Source: Clostridium sp. LS (GTDB taxonomy: Bacteria; Bacillota; Clostridia; Clostridiales; Clostridiaceae). From it: 64,000 bases of DNA. The notes beneath the pieces are model-generated. The model was not told where the DNA came from, did no database searches, and was given only the letters and a program-made list of their open reading frames with translations. Both the position numbers and the translations under genes were made by a program. Each line of letters begins with the position of its first letter. Within the stretch, counting starts at the first letter, position 1. Shown here one piece after another: positions 18,710 through 27,832 of this stretch. The stretch is from NCBI RefSeq assembly GCF_002760435.1, contig NZ_AUUU01000051.1:62001-126000 (forward strand), written 5' to 3'.

Positions 18710-20632
18710 TCAATTTATATTTTCTAAATCTTTTTCCCCAATAGGTCTATTTATGGAAATCAATGTTATCACTTCTTTGTTTTTAATATTTTTTATCCTA
18801 ATTGCACTTGTTAATTCCTTATTTGAATATAATCTTGATTGCCAAATATTTTCTATACTACTTTCCTCATTATTAATAAACATAATAAATATAGAATTAT
18901 GTTTACCTTTTAACATAAGTTGTCCTTTATATTCTATAATTTCAATCTTATTGCTTATTACCAATGTTAATATATAGTAGCCAAAATTCCCTTGTACCTT
19001 ATCTTTAATATAAAATAGGTCAGGTTTAAAATATTTTATTTGCCTATTATGAATAATAGGTTTATAACCATCATGCTCACACTCAATTTCATCGATCTTT
19101 TCATTAAAATCAAATTCTATTAATTTTGAATTTGCTCTTTTCCCCCATAGAAAGGCTCCTTTAATTTCTGACTGATCCTTTCCATCTACAGTAACAGTGT
19201 TGTGATTAATAGTCTTCCTAAAATAATCTCTCCAGTTCTTTTGTATGTGATAAATATAGGTCCCTGGATCTATAATAAACTCTTCACCATTGACAGATAA
19301 GGTAATACTTAAAGCATCAGCATGTCCATGTGCTGCCATTCTTCCAAAGCCAAGTTCTCCATGATCTACAGACATAACTGTTTCTGTTTTCCCGTTTTTA
19401 TACCTTAATATAGAATGCCCGCCAATTTTATATATTTTAGATTTAGAATTATCATATTCATTTTTTACTCCTTGTAAATGATAGTTATCAAATAACCACC
19501 CTACATTTTCATGCAGTATTGTTAGATCAGTATACTTAGTTTTTAGTACTATAGACCCTAATTGGAGTACATATTTATAGTAGTTAAACATTTCCCCATT
19601 TAAATCCAATATTTTACCACAATCATCATCTCCAAGATTAGGTACATTACTATATATATCACTTAAGTCTGCTATATATTCACACATTTTTTTTAATATG
19701 TCATCTAATTCATAAGGGTAAACAATATTATTTTTTTTGCATGTAATTATATATATAATTACGCCTTCAAGTATAAAACATTGATAATGTGGAGATTGTT
19801 CTTTATTTACTCCATCATTATTGTTTTGTCTTTTCATTTCCTTTTTCAATATTTCATTACACAATTCTATCAATCTAGGAATATTAAATACTACACCGAC
19901 AATCCCCATATTAACTGCTTCAATAATTAAATGATTATTTGCTGAGGAATATCTAGAATAATGATGGAAAGTGTATTCAGTTGAATTTAATATTCCCAGT
20001 TTTAAATCTTTTAAGAATTTCTTATTTTTGTATTTCTTGTGATTTAAAAAATTAAATACAATAATCCACGAAATTGACCTAATTGAGATTTCCATTACAC
20101 TTGTCCATGCAATTCCCATTAAAAAAGGATTTTTCTCATTCCAATCGTAAAAATCTTTTTCAAGTTCTTCTACATAAGATACTTTCCCAGTCACAAAATA
20201 TAACTTAGCCAATTGTGTAAAATGATAATGCCTATTTAATTCCCAATTTGTTCTTGCATCACCTATTGAATCTTCCTGCTTATAATTTAAATCATAAGAA
20301 AAAATAAGCGGCCACTTATTCGAGGTTTGAAATCCATAATCCCATATGTTTTCCAAGTTAATTTTATAGTTATATTTATCCCAAAACTTATCTATAAATT
20401 TTTCACTATAAAACTTATTATTAAAATTCAGCATCTCTTTATTACTTTCAAAAATATTTACTCTTTTGTAAAATTTATATCCTTCAAGCTCATCAATTAC
20501 TTTTGCTTTCCTATTGTTAAATAATAATTTTTCTTTTTTAGATAATATTTTTTGATTTATTCTCCAACAAACTTCACGTAATGACATTGCCATTAATCTG
20601 TTAACATACCATACAACTTTTTCTACTTTCAT
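18710..20632 (-). CDS. Heparinase II/III-like (alginate-lyase superfamily) protein
   Basis: 640 aa with an N-terminal all-helical toroid region (about 50-380) and a C-terminal beta-sandwich heparinase_II_III domain (about 400-620). Key motifs are YSSANNHLIIEAV, AAHGHADALSITL and NHNTVTVDGKDQS, whose Asn/His residues are the expected catalytic groups of this polysaccharide lyase superfamily. No signal peptide; the N-terminus (VVWYVNRLMAMSLREVCWRIN) is the form seen in family members encoded inside capsule loci. Such proteins usually sit beside a CapK-like protein and a nucleotide-sugar dehydrogenase, as here. Role inferred: lysis, editing or epimerisation of a uronic-acid polymer or intermediate. 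Confidence 0.85.
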   Translation of the reverse strand: MKVEKVVWYVNRLMAMSLREVCWRINQKILSKKEKLLFNNRKAKVIDELEGYKFYKRVNIFESNKEMLNFNNKFYSEKFIDKFWDKYNYKINLENIWDYGFQTSNKWPLIFSYDLNYKQEDSIGDARTNWELNRHYHFTQLAKLYFVTGKVSYVEELEKDFYDWNEKNPFLMGIAWTSVMEISIRSISWIIVFNFLNHKKYKNKKFLKDLKLGILNSTEYTFHHYSRYSSANNHLIIEAVNMGIVGVVFNIPRLIELCNEILKKEMKRQNNNDGVNKEQSPHYQCFILEGVIIYIITCKKNNIVYPYELDDILKKMCEYIADLSDIYSNVPNLGDDDCGKILDLNGEMFNYYKYVLQLGSIVLKTKYTDLTILHENVGWLFDNYHLQGVKNEYDNSKSKIYKIGGHSILRYKNGKTETVMSVDHGELGFGRMAAHGHADALSITLSVNGEEFIIDPGTYIYHIQKNWRDYFRKTINHNTVTVDGKDQSEIKGAFLWGKRANSKLIEFDFNEKIDEIECEHDGYKPIIHNRQIKYFKPDLFYIKDKVQGNFGYYILTLVISNKIEIIEYKGQLMLKGKHNSIFIMFINNEESSIENIWQSRLYSNKELTSAIRIKNIKNKEVITLISINRPIGEKDLENIN

Positions 20633-20641
20633 GCAATCACC

Positions 20642-21961
20642 TTATTTTATACACTGAACTATAGTACTAAACTTGCCTCTGCTTGATAAAATAACACGAT
20701 CAACAACTTCTATAGTATATTCAAATGTATTAATCAATTTCTTATCTAATAATTTTTTTATCAATTTAATGTCTTCATCTGAAATATGCTTTTCTGGGAC
20801 AATATTAAAGATAAATTTTCCCCTTTCCTTTTGTACATACTGATAAAATCTAATTTGTGTCAAAACTTTATCATTAATCTCTAATGATGTAATAGATACT
20901 TCTTCTCCATGTTTACCAATAAGCACTTCTTTTTGCCTATGCCCATATATTTTGAATCCTTCACATTCCTCTTTAACTACATCATCTGTTATAAACCTTA
21001 TAAGAGGCATTTTTTTATTTAAAAAACCTGTACATATAATTCTGCTGCTTCCACTATCATCGGTATCAATCTCAGTAAATCCATATAATTCGTTAAATTT
21101 ATAGCATTTATCAAATCCTTCTTCAGCAAAAACAGCTCTCTCAGTATGACCGTAAAAAGCTAAGGATTTACAATTAAAGTATTGCTCTATAAAAGTTCTT
21201 TTTATTTCATCTACTGTCTCTGATATGAAAAAAACACCCTTGATATTAGTTGATAATATAATATTGTTTTCTTTTAACACTTTACAAAAGCTATATATTG
21301 CTGATGGATATCCATGTATAAAATTCGGTCTAAACTTCTCAATAATTTTCACATATTCTCTAATTTCATAATTATTAATTCTCACTGGACTTAAAATTAC
21401 TTCATTATAAAGCGGATTGTATTTTTGTATTTTTCCAGCAAAATCCATTCCTCTGAATGTAGCTAATCTTGATTTCTTATAATCATATCCCAATTTACTC
21501 CAGCAATGATATATAAATGCTTTTTCTCTATATATAGAATCTTTATCCAATGGAATTATCATTTCTTTTCCAGTACTCCCACCTGTACTAGAACAATAAA
21601 AATCCATTTTTTCACTTGATATAAATTCATCATACCGATCAAATATTTCTTTCTTATCAATTTGGGGTAATAATTTCATTTCGCTTATATCCTTCATCTC
21701 ATACGGATTGAAGCCTATAGTATCAAATGTATTTTTATAATATTTTGTATTTTCGTATGCATAGCACAAGCTCTTCTTCAATTTATGAAATTGAATTTCT
21801 TTTTTTTCATAATCACTAAGTTTCTCAAATTTCATTAACTCTTCGTATTGCTCTAAAAATACTCTATTTTCAATTAATTTTTTTCTAATAATATTTTTTG
21901 CTAATAACTTTATAAAGTCTGGCATATTTCCATTGAGTTTTTTTAATATTTTCGAATTCAT
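20642..21961 (-). CDS. CapK/PaaK-like adenylate-forming protein
   Basis: Resembles the phenylacetate-CoA ligase / coenzyme F390 synthetase-like proteins of capsule loci. The nucleotide-binding loop is SSTGGSTGKEMIIP; YGHTERAVFAEEG and GHRQKEVLIGKHGEEVS correspond to the adenylation core and hinge. The ATG at 21961 (AAGG 8 bases upstream) is preferred to the GTG at 21970. In these loci the substrate is not known; activation of an amino or carboxylic acid for attachment to the glycan is an inference. It starts 5 bases after the GT4 stop and ends 9 bases before the heparinase-like gene. Confidence 0.82.
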   Translation of the reverse strand: MNSKILKKLNGNMPDFIKLLAKNIIRKKLIENRVFLEQYEELMKFEKLSDYEKKEIQFHKLKKSLCYAYENTKYYKNTFDTIGFNPYEMKDISEMKLLPQIDKKEIFDRYDEFISSEKMDFYCSSTGGSTGKEMIIPLDKDSIYREKAFIYHCWSKLGYDYKKSRLATFRGMDFAGKIQKYNPLYNEVILSPVRINNYEIREYVKIIEKFRPNFIHGYPSAIYSFCKVLKENNIILSTNIKGVFFISETVDEIKRTFIEQYFNCKSLAFYGHTERAVFAEEGFDKCYKFNELYGFTEIDTDDSGSSRIICTGFLNKKMPLIRFITDDVVKEECEGFKIYGHRQKEVLIGKHGEEVSITSLEINDKVLTQIRFYQYVQKERGKFIFNIVPEKHISDEDIKLIKKLLDKKLINTFEYTIEVVDRVILSSRGKFSTIVQCIK

Positions 21962-21966
21962 ATAAA

Positions 21967-23019
21967 TCACCTTCTACTTCCTAATTCTTCGTATAGCTTT
22001 TCCAATTGAGTTAGAATATTATTGATATTAAATTTTCTTTTTACTAATTCATATGATTCTTTTCCCATATTTTCTCTTAACTCCTCAGAGTTTATAAGTT
22101 GATTAATACATTCAGTAAGCTTTATTTTATCTCCTGGTTCTATCAAAAATCCGTTAACGCCATTTAATACTTGATTTTTTATCCCTCCAACATTAGTTGA
22201 TATTATAGGCAGCGAGTACCCCATGGATTCTAATACAGACATGGGCATTCCTTCATTATAAGATGGAAGCACAAATATAGTTGATTCTTTTATTATTTTT
22301 TCCTTTGCGCTCCCTTTGACCCATCCAAGTACACTAACATGGTCATCTATCCCTTTTTCTTTACATAATTTTTCAACTTCCTGAATTTCTCCATCTCCTA
22401 ATAAATTGACTTTGATATTATTATTTATTCTTAAGATATTAGGAATTATACTAAGTAAATCATATACTCCTTTCCTATGTCCCAATCTTCCCAAAAATAA
22501 AATGTTAATATCCTTATAGCTCTTCTGCTCTTTTGGTGGGATAATTATCGAATTATACATGACGATTATTTTCTCCTCATCACATATATTCAAAAAGAAT
22601 TCTTTCCATTCTTCTGATAATACAATTACTTTATCTGCTAATTTAAAAATATTTCTGATATAGCTTTTATTTAAGCTACTGCTTTCATCTAAGTAAAATT
22701 CTTTAAATTCTGCTCCATGAACATGAATGATAACTTTCTTTTTATATAGTTTTGATATTTTAATAAAAATACTCTTTCTATAAAAACTTGCCCTAGATGC
22801 GGTATGAACATGAAGTATGTCATAATTAAAATTTACTAGATGCATTAATAAGGCTTTTAGCATTATTAATAACTTTTTTACCTTACTCCCATCTTCCATT
22901 GTAGCCAAATACTTCAAGCTGATGTCTTTTTCCATTCCCACATCATAATAATTATTTACAACAGTTGATATACCACCCTGAACATTTCTTCCTGGTCCTA
23001 TCATTAATATCCTTAACAT
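21967..23019 (-). CDS. Glycosyltransferase family 4
   Basis: 350-aa GT-B glycosyltransferase. The N-terminus LMIGPGRNVQGGISTVVNNYY is typical of the GT4 enzymes paired with CapK-like genes. The donor domain contains FLGRLGHRKGVYDLL and SYNEGMPMSVLESMG (EX7E), followed by ISTNVGGIKNQV. First gene of the transcript downstream of the terminator at 23102-23142. Ribosome binding site AGGAGG. Confidence 0.92.
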   Translation of the reverse strand: MLRILMIGPGRNVQGGISTVVNNYYDVGMEKDISLKYLATMEDGSKVKKLLIMLKALLMHLVNFNYDILHVHTASRASFYRKSIFIKISKLYKKKVIIHVHGAEFKEFYLDESSSLNKSYIRNIFKLADKVIVLSEEWKEFFLNICDEEKIIVMYNSIIIPPKEQKSYKDINILFLGRLGHRKGVYDLLSIIPNILRINNNIKVNLLGDGEIQEVEKLCKEKGIDDHVSVLGWVKGSAKEKIIKESTIFVLPSYNEGMPMSVLESMGYSLPIISTNVGGIKNQVLNGVNGFLIEPGDKIKLTECINQLINSEELRENMGKESYELVKRKFNINNILTQLEKLYEELGSRR

Positions 23020-23101
23020 ACTTTTCCTCCTAATTTAAGTTACTTTATAATATTTGTGTAACATTGCATGGGCTTAGTTTTCATTAGTTTTATAGTAAAA
23101 T

Positions 23102-23142
23102 AAAAGTGCCATAATAAAATTTATTTTTATTATGGCACTTTT
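23102..23142. terminator. Strong terminator downstream of the secreted beta-helix gene
   Basis: Perfect 18-base arms (aaaagtgccataataaaa and its complement) separated by a few bases, with A/T runs on both sides, so it can act in both directions. It lies between the beta-helix gene ending at 23205 and the GT4 gene starting at 23019. Confidence 0.85.
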
Positions 23143-23204
23143 ATTCCAATTATTTTTCATATGATTTAAATTTATATATACAAAATTAACTATAAAAATT
23201 ATTT

Positions 23205-24854
23205 TTAATTAATAATTCTAACTTCTCCATTAAATTTATTGTTTTCTAATTTAGTTTCTATCCCATATTCAACAATTCTTAATGAAGTATTTTGACTTAC
23301 AGAATTAAAATAATTTTCTATAAGAGTACAATCGTTACTCTTTATATTGGCTAAAATATCTTCGCTACATGTTCTAATATCGTTGCCATTTAATGTTGTA
23401 TTCCTATATGTTCCTGCAAGCATCTCCTTTGAATTTTCATTCGAAGCAAAATTATTATTAAAAAATGATGAATTTACTATTTCCTGACACTCACTGATTA
23501 TAAAGGCCAAATCTCCGTCATTTTGTTTATTATTATTTATAATTAGTTTTTTTATAACTTCATCTTTTCCACTGCATTCTATGAAAGCTTTTCCGTTGCA
23601 GTTATTTATAGTATTATTTGATACCTTGCCAAAATCACTATCATTGGATATAAGTCTGTTAAAAGTACTGTTTATAAATATTATCGGATTATCTTTTAAT
23701 TCAATATTTGAAAAATTATTATTTTGTAAATTTATATTCTTAACATTAGATTCCAAAATTATTGGGCTTACATTATCTAATGTTTTGTTAACGAACTTGT
23801 TATTAATAATATCTACACCATCTAACGTTTTTGTCTTGTCTGTAGTCAATCTTATAAAAACATTACAGTCCTCAAATCTATTGTTATTAATAATCCAATT
23901 ATATATATCATAACTAGTTCCTTCATGTTCTGTACCTTGTGTATTTTCATAAGTTTCTGTTTGAATTCCATACTCCTTAGCATTAATAATAGTATTATTA
24001 TAACAATTTATATTAGGAGTATTTACAAAATCAAACCCAATATTTGTATTTGTCACTCTATTATTATATATTTCTATGTTCCCTTCATTTTTAATTCTAC
24101 AACTTGTTTTATACATTACCTGAACATTATTTGCCACATTGTTTCTAAATATAACATTTTTTGCTCCACCAGGATGAGTTGTATAACATTGACCTACATT
24201 TGTAAAACTGCAATTTTGTATTGTAATATTTGAACATATGGTTTCTTTATTTTCATTAACAGATGATCCTATATCTAAGGCAGTTGCGACATTTTCAAAT
24301 TGGCAATTATCAATTTGAACATTTTGGCAATCATAATCCATTAATATGGTATCATCCCAATTAGTATTATCTGCTCCACTCATTCCTATAAATTTTATAT
24401 TCTTAAATATTAGATCTGATGAACTATTTATATTTAAAAGCCTTATACCTTGTGAAGAATTAAAATTAGAATTTTTCTTAAGAATTGTTCCTGCTTCACC
24501 TAAAAATGATATTCCATTAATGTTATCTTCATCTATAGATTTTGAAAAGCCATATGTGAAATTCTTTGTAAAAAGAATTTCTCCATTAGTATTATTCTTC
24601 TTGATATTTTCTAAAACAAAATTAAGTGCATCAGACCAATCTTCATTTACTTCTCCTAAATTTTTAACTAGATATTTATAGTCATCTATATACCATTGAG
24701 TTTTACTTACATCTTCTGTACTAACGTTATCTTCACTTTTTTCTAAGAAAGTTTTTGAAGATATGTTACTTGAATTATTATATTTCAATCCTGAAATATC
24801 TATTAAACATATAACTAATATAAGGGTACTCATAACCTTTCTTAGCTTTTCCAT
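23205..24854 (-). CDS. Secreted right-handed beta-helix (pectate-lyase-like fold) protein
   Basis: 549 aa. Residues 1-27 (MEKLRKVMSTLILVICLIDI) look like a signal peptide or anchor; no good lipobox. Residues about 50-90 (EDWSDALNFVLENIKK) are the N-terminal cap seen in pectate-lyase superfamily proteins. The rest is a repeated pattern of Asn-rich rungs (xxNNxFxN) typical of a parallel beta-helix that binds or cleaves polysaccharide. Conserved with its paralog at 24954: NWDDTI, CYTTHPGGA, SRIKNEG and TQGTEHEGTSYD, candidate active-site motifs. The DPHD motif of mannuronan C5-epimerases is absent. Flanked by terminators on both sides, so it may have its own promoter. Inferred role: lyase, epimerase or hydrolase acting on the exported polymer. 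Confidence 0.8.
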   Translation of the reverse strand: MEKLRKVMSTLILVICLIDISGLKYNNSSNISSKTFLEKSEDNVSTEDVSKTQWYIDDYKYLVKNLGEVNEDWSDALNFVLENIKKNNTNGEILFTKNFTYGFSKSIDEDNINGISFLGEAGTILKKNSNFNSSQGIRLLNINSSSDLIFKNIKFIGMSGADNTNWDDTILMDYDCQNVQIDNCQFENVATALDIGSSVNENKETICSNITIQNCSFTNVGQCYTTHPGGAKNVIFRNNVANNVQVMYKTSCRIKNEGNIEIYNNRVTNTNIGFDFVNTPNINCYNNTIINAKEYGIQTETYENTQGTEHEGTSYDIYNWIINNNRFEDCNVFIRLTTDKTKTLDGVDIINNKFVNKTLDNVSPIILESNVKNINLQNNNFSNIELKDNPIIFINSTFNRLISNDSDFGKVSNNTINNCNGKAFIECSGKDEVIKKLIINNNKQNDGDLAFIISECQEIVNSSFFNNNFASNENSKEMLAGTYRNTTLNGNDIRTCSEDILANIKSNDCTLIENYFNSVSQNTSLRIVEYGIETKLENNKFNGEVRIIN

Positions 24855-24908
24855 TACATCTTCCTTTCTTTATTTTAAATTTTAATAATAATATATTTAT
24901 CCCAAAGA

Positions 24909-24943
24909 AAAAGTATTACCTATGATTTTTCAGTAATACTTTT
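24909..24943 (-). terminator. Terminator between the two beta-helix paralogs
   Basis: Inverted repeat aaaagtattac / gtaatactttt with a 13-base loop. It lies 11 bases after the stop of the upstream paralog, flanked by A-rich sequence that gives a U-tract on the minus strand. Confidence 0.7.
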
Positions 24944-24953
24944 AGAATTATTT

Positions 24954-26582
24954 TTATTGATTTTCTTTCGTAGCAGTTATTTGACCATTATCTGATACTT
25001 TAATCTTATATTTAGTTCCATTAGGAGATTGAAGTTCTATATAATCTTTATAGCTATACTTGTTAAATAATCTACTCTCTCCGTAATAATTATTATCTTT
25101 AAAAAGAGTTTTTCCTTCTGATTGACCAAGCCTAATCGCCACTCCATTATTCATAGTATTGCTAAATACATTATTAATTAAGCTGCAACTTTTTGCTTCA
25201 ATATTTGCTAATATATCTGCAGATGCTGTTTTAATATTGTTGTTTTTAAAAACTACATTTTCATAAATTCCTGTAATCATGGCTTTATTGTTAGAACTAT
25301 TACTAAAATCATTATTTATAATACCTGAATTATAAATTTTTGAATATTCACTAATAATAAATGCTAAATTACTATCATATTCTATATTATTTTTTAAAAC
25401 AAAATCGCTCAATTGTTCTGTATTTCCTTCAAAGTATATAAAAGCTTTTCCTTCGCAATTACTTATTTTATTGTCACATATTTCTCCAAAAGGATTATGT
25501 CCAGGCATTAATCTAGCACAAGTATTATTTATTAAAAATAAAGAATTGTTAGTTAATTTAAGATTATCAAAAATATTATTTTTTATACTTACATTCTTGA
25601 TATTAGATGTTAATATTATTGCATTATTATTCTCAATATTCTTATCTCTAAAAATATTATTACTTATATTCAATTTATCTAACACTTTAGTACTATCTGT
25701 TGTAATTCTTACAAAAATATTGCAATCTTCAAAAGTATTATTATCAATATTCCAATTTGATAAATCATAACTAGTTCCCTCATGTTCTGTCCCCTGAGTA
25801 TTCTCATAACTTTCAGATTGAATTCCATATTCCTGAGCATTAATAATTACATTATTGTAACAATATATATTGGGAGTATTTACAAAATCAAACCCTATTT
25901 TCGTATTCTCTATATAATTATTAAATATAGTAATATATCCTTCATTTTTTATTCTTGAGCTTAATTTTACCATTACCTCAATATCTTTCCCTTTATTATC
26001 TTTAAAAGTGACATTTTCAGCTCCGCCAGGATGTGTTGTATAGCATTGTCCAACATTATTAAATCTACAATTTTTTATAACAATATTAGAACATATTGTT
26101 TCATTATTTTTTTCAGAATCAGATCCAATATTTAATGCTATAGCTGTATTTTCAAATTGACAATTCTCTATTAAAACATTAGAAGCATCATAATTCATTA
26201 TTATAGTGTCGTCCCAATTTGAATTATCTGCTCCACTTTCTCCAATAAATTTTAAATCCCTAATAACTATATTACTAGAATAATTTATATTAAAAAGTCT
26301 TATACCTTTACTTTTATCAAAATCAGTATTTTTCCTTAAAATTACGTTACTGCCGCCTAAGATAAATATATTATTTAAATCATCGCATAATACACTTCTA
26401 GAAAATCCATATGTTGAATTCTCAAGAAAACTTACACTTCCTCCACCATTTTTCTTTATTATATTAAAGATATATTCTAAGGCATCTGACCAATCTTCAT
26501 TTTGAGTTCCAACATTTTTAACTAAATGCTTATAATAATCTAATAAAAAATTTGAATAATTAGTTTGTAATGTTTGATCCAT
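24954..26582 (-). CDS. Right-handed beta-helix protein without signal peptide (tandem paralog)
   Basis: 542 aa and co-linear with the protein at 23205 from the DWSDAL cap through the whole beta-helix, sharing NWDDTI, CYTTHPGGA, SRIKNEG, GFDFVNTPNI and TEHEGTSYD. It begins MDQTLQTNYSNFLLDYYKH with a very strong ribosome binding site (AAGGAGGG), so the lack of a signal peptide appears genuine. It also has an extra C-terminal segment (YIELQSPNGTKYKIKVSDNG) that looks like a short added beta-domain. Clearly a gene duplication with divergence in location; the cytoplasmic copy could act on lipid-linked intermediates or be exported by another route (inference). Confidence 0.8.
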   Translation of the reverse strand: MDQTLQTNYSNFLLDYYKHLVKNVGTQNEDWSDALEYIFNIIKKNGGGSVSFLENSTYGFSRSVLCDDLNNIFILGGSNVILRKNTDFDKSKGIRLFNINYSSNIVIRDLKFIGESGADNSNWDDTIIMNYDASNVLIENCQFENTAIALNIGSDSEKNNETICSNIVIKNCRFNNVGQCYTTHPGGAENVTFKDNKGKDIEVMVKLSSRIKNEGYITIFNNYIENTKIGFDFVNTPNIYCYNNVIINAQEYGIQSESYENTQGTEHEGTSYDLSNWNIDNNTFEDCNIFVRITTDSTKVLDKLNISNNIFRDKNIENNNAIILTSNIKNVSIKNNIFDNLKLTNNSLFLINNTCARLMPGHNPFGEICDNKISNCEGKAFIYFEGNTEQLSDFVLKNNIEYDSNLAFIISEYSKIYNSGIINNDFSNSSNNKAMITGIYENVVFKNNNIKTASADILANIEAKSCSLINNVFSNTMNNGVAIRLGQSEGKTLFKDNNYYGESRLFNKYSYKDYIELQSPNGTKYKIKVSDNGQITATKENQ

Positions 26583-26761
26583 AGTTTTCCCTCCTTGGAA
26601 TTATGTGATTCGCATTAGAATTAAGAAAAGAATCTCATTACATATTTGGATATTTTATTAATTATTTTATTTGTTATATAATATTCACATAATTTAAATC
26701 TTCTACTATCTGCCAAAATTTTTTTACAGATATAAATAAAAAAAATATATTTTTTCAGCAA

Positions 26762-26789
26762 AAAATAACTTACATTACTTTTTTAACAA
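26762..26789 (-). promoter_or_regulatory. Possible promoter of the 24954 beta-helix gene
   Basis: On the minus strand TTGTTA and TATTTT are separated by 16 bases, about 180 bases before the start codon. The surrounding DNA is very AT-rich, so the match could be by chance. Confidence 0.3.
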
Positions 26790-26822
26790 TACCGAAAAAA
26801 TATATATTATTTGTAAATTTCT

Positions 26823-27698
26823 TTATAGATATTTCTCTAAATTAATTTTAGCAGCAACCTTTAAATCTTCTCTTAGTGGTCTAAACGGATCTTTTCCATT
26901 TCCAGGTGTGAATGTTAATTCTCCAAAGTATACTTTTTCTTGTACTATATATAGATCTACTCTTACAAAAGGAAAGCCTTCTGATAATTTAGTCGCAGCT
27001 TTAATCAACTCATCAAATTCTTTAGGCTTGTCTATACCTTTCTTATGTTCCACATAAGCCACTTCCATATAAATCCGCTTCCAATTCAAATCATAAAAAT
27101 TTCTTTTGTGGTTTGTATGCCTATCAAAATCAACTTGAATAAATTCTGGCTTCCCATTAAAACAAAATATTTTATAATCCTTTAAAGATCCGGGAGAATC
27201 TTCTAAATATTCTTCACATATTATTTTTCTTTCAATTCCTTTATATTGAATTTCCCTTGTATAATCATAAAAATCCCTTTTTAACCACTTATCCAATTGT
27301 TTTTTAGTTTTCTTTAAATCAAGAACAGATTTGTTTTTACAAATTATAATGTCTCCAGAACTATTATTGGGTTTAAATACAAATTTTTTAGGCAGCTCTT
27401 CAAAATTAATTTCATCAAAGTTATTATATACGCCATACAATTTTACTAGATAATCCTTACCAAGTTTTTTCTCAACATAACTCCTTACTAAAAATTTATC
27501 AACAAAGTCCCTATACCTCTCCAAATTACCATTCTTTTTCATCCATTGTATCTTCTCTCCAAATGTTTTAGGATCAGATAAATTTAATATTTTTTTATAA
27601 GACCTAAGATATTCTACATACAATAATGGCATTATTGACTTTTTAGATAGTATTTTTATATAAGTTCTTTTCAAAAAAACTTTTAGTTCCTTATTCAT
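26823..27698 (-). CDS. TupA-like ATP-grasp protein
   Basis: About 291 aa. DPKTFGEKIQWMKKNG, the VRSYVEKKLGKDYLVKLYGVYNNFDEI block, FVFKPNNSSGDII, EEYLEDSPGSLKDYKIFCFNG and ELTFTPGNGKDPF are signatures of the TupA-like ATP-grasp family, named after a protein for teichuronopeptide (polyglucuronate plus polyglutamate) synthesis in an alkaliphilic Bacillus. ATP-grasp enzymes join a carboxylate to an amine or similar group using ATP. An ATG start at 27698 is chosen; an in-frame TTG at 27707 is possible. With a nucleotide-sugar uronate dehydrogenase in the same locus, amidation of uronic acids is a reasonable inference. No membrane segment. Confidence 0.85.
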   Translation of the reverse strand: MNKELKVFLKRTYIKILSKKSIMPLLYVEYLRSYKKILNLSDPKTFGEKIQWMKKNGNLERYRDFVDKFLVRSYVEKKLGKDYLVKLYGVYNNFDEINFEELPKKFVFKPNNSSGDIIICKNKSVLDLKKTKKQLDKWLKRDFYDYTREIQYKGIERKIICEEYLEDSPGSLKDYKIFCFNGKPEFIQVDFDRHTNHKRNFYDLNWKRIYMEVAYVEHKKGIDKPKEFDELIKAATKLSEGFPFVRVDLYIVQEKVYFGELTFTPGNGKDPFRPLREDLKVAAKINLEKYL

Positions 27699-27832
27699 CT
27701 CATACAAAATTCCTTCCTACTAAAGTTAATACATAAAGTATCGATATACTCAGTAAATAACGCTTTAATATTTGTAGCAATTTAGATTTGTTTGATGCAA
27801 ACCTGTCAATTGCAATATATAATCCTCAATAC

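Noticed and set aside
23205-26582. Calling the beta-helix proteins AlgG-type mannuronan C5-epimerases
   Set aside because: Length and fold fit, and the locus makes a uronate precursor, but the DPHD catalytic motif is absent. Left as beta-helix proteins of unknown activity.
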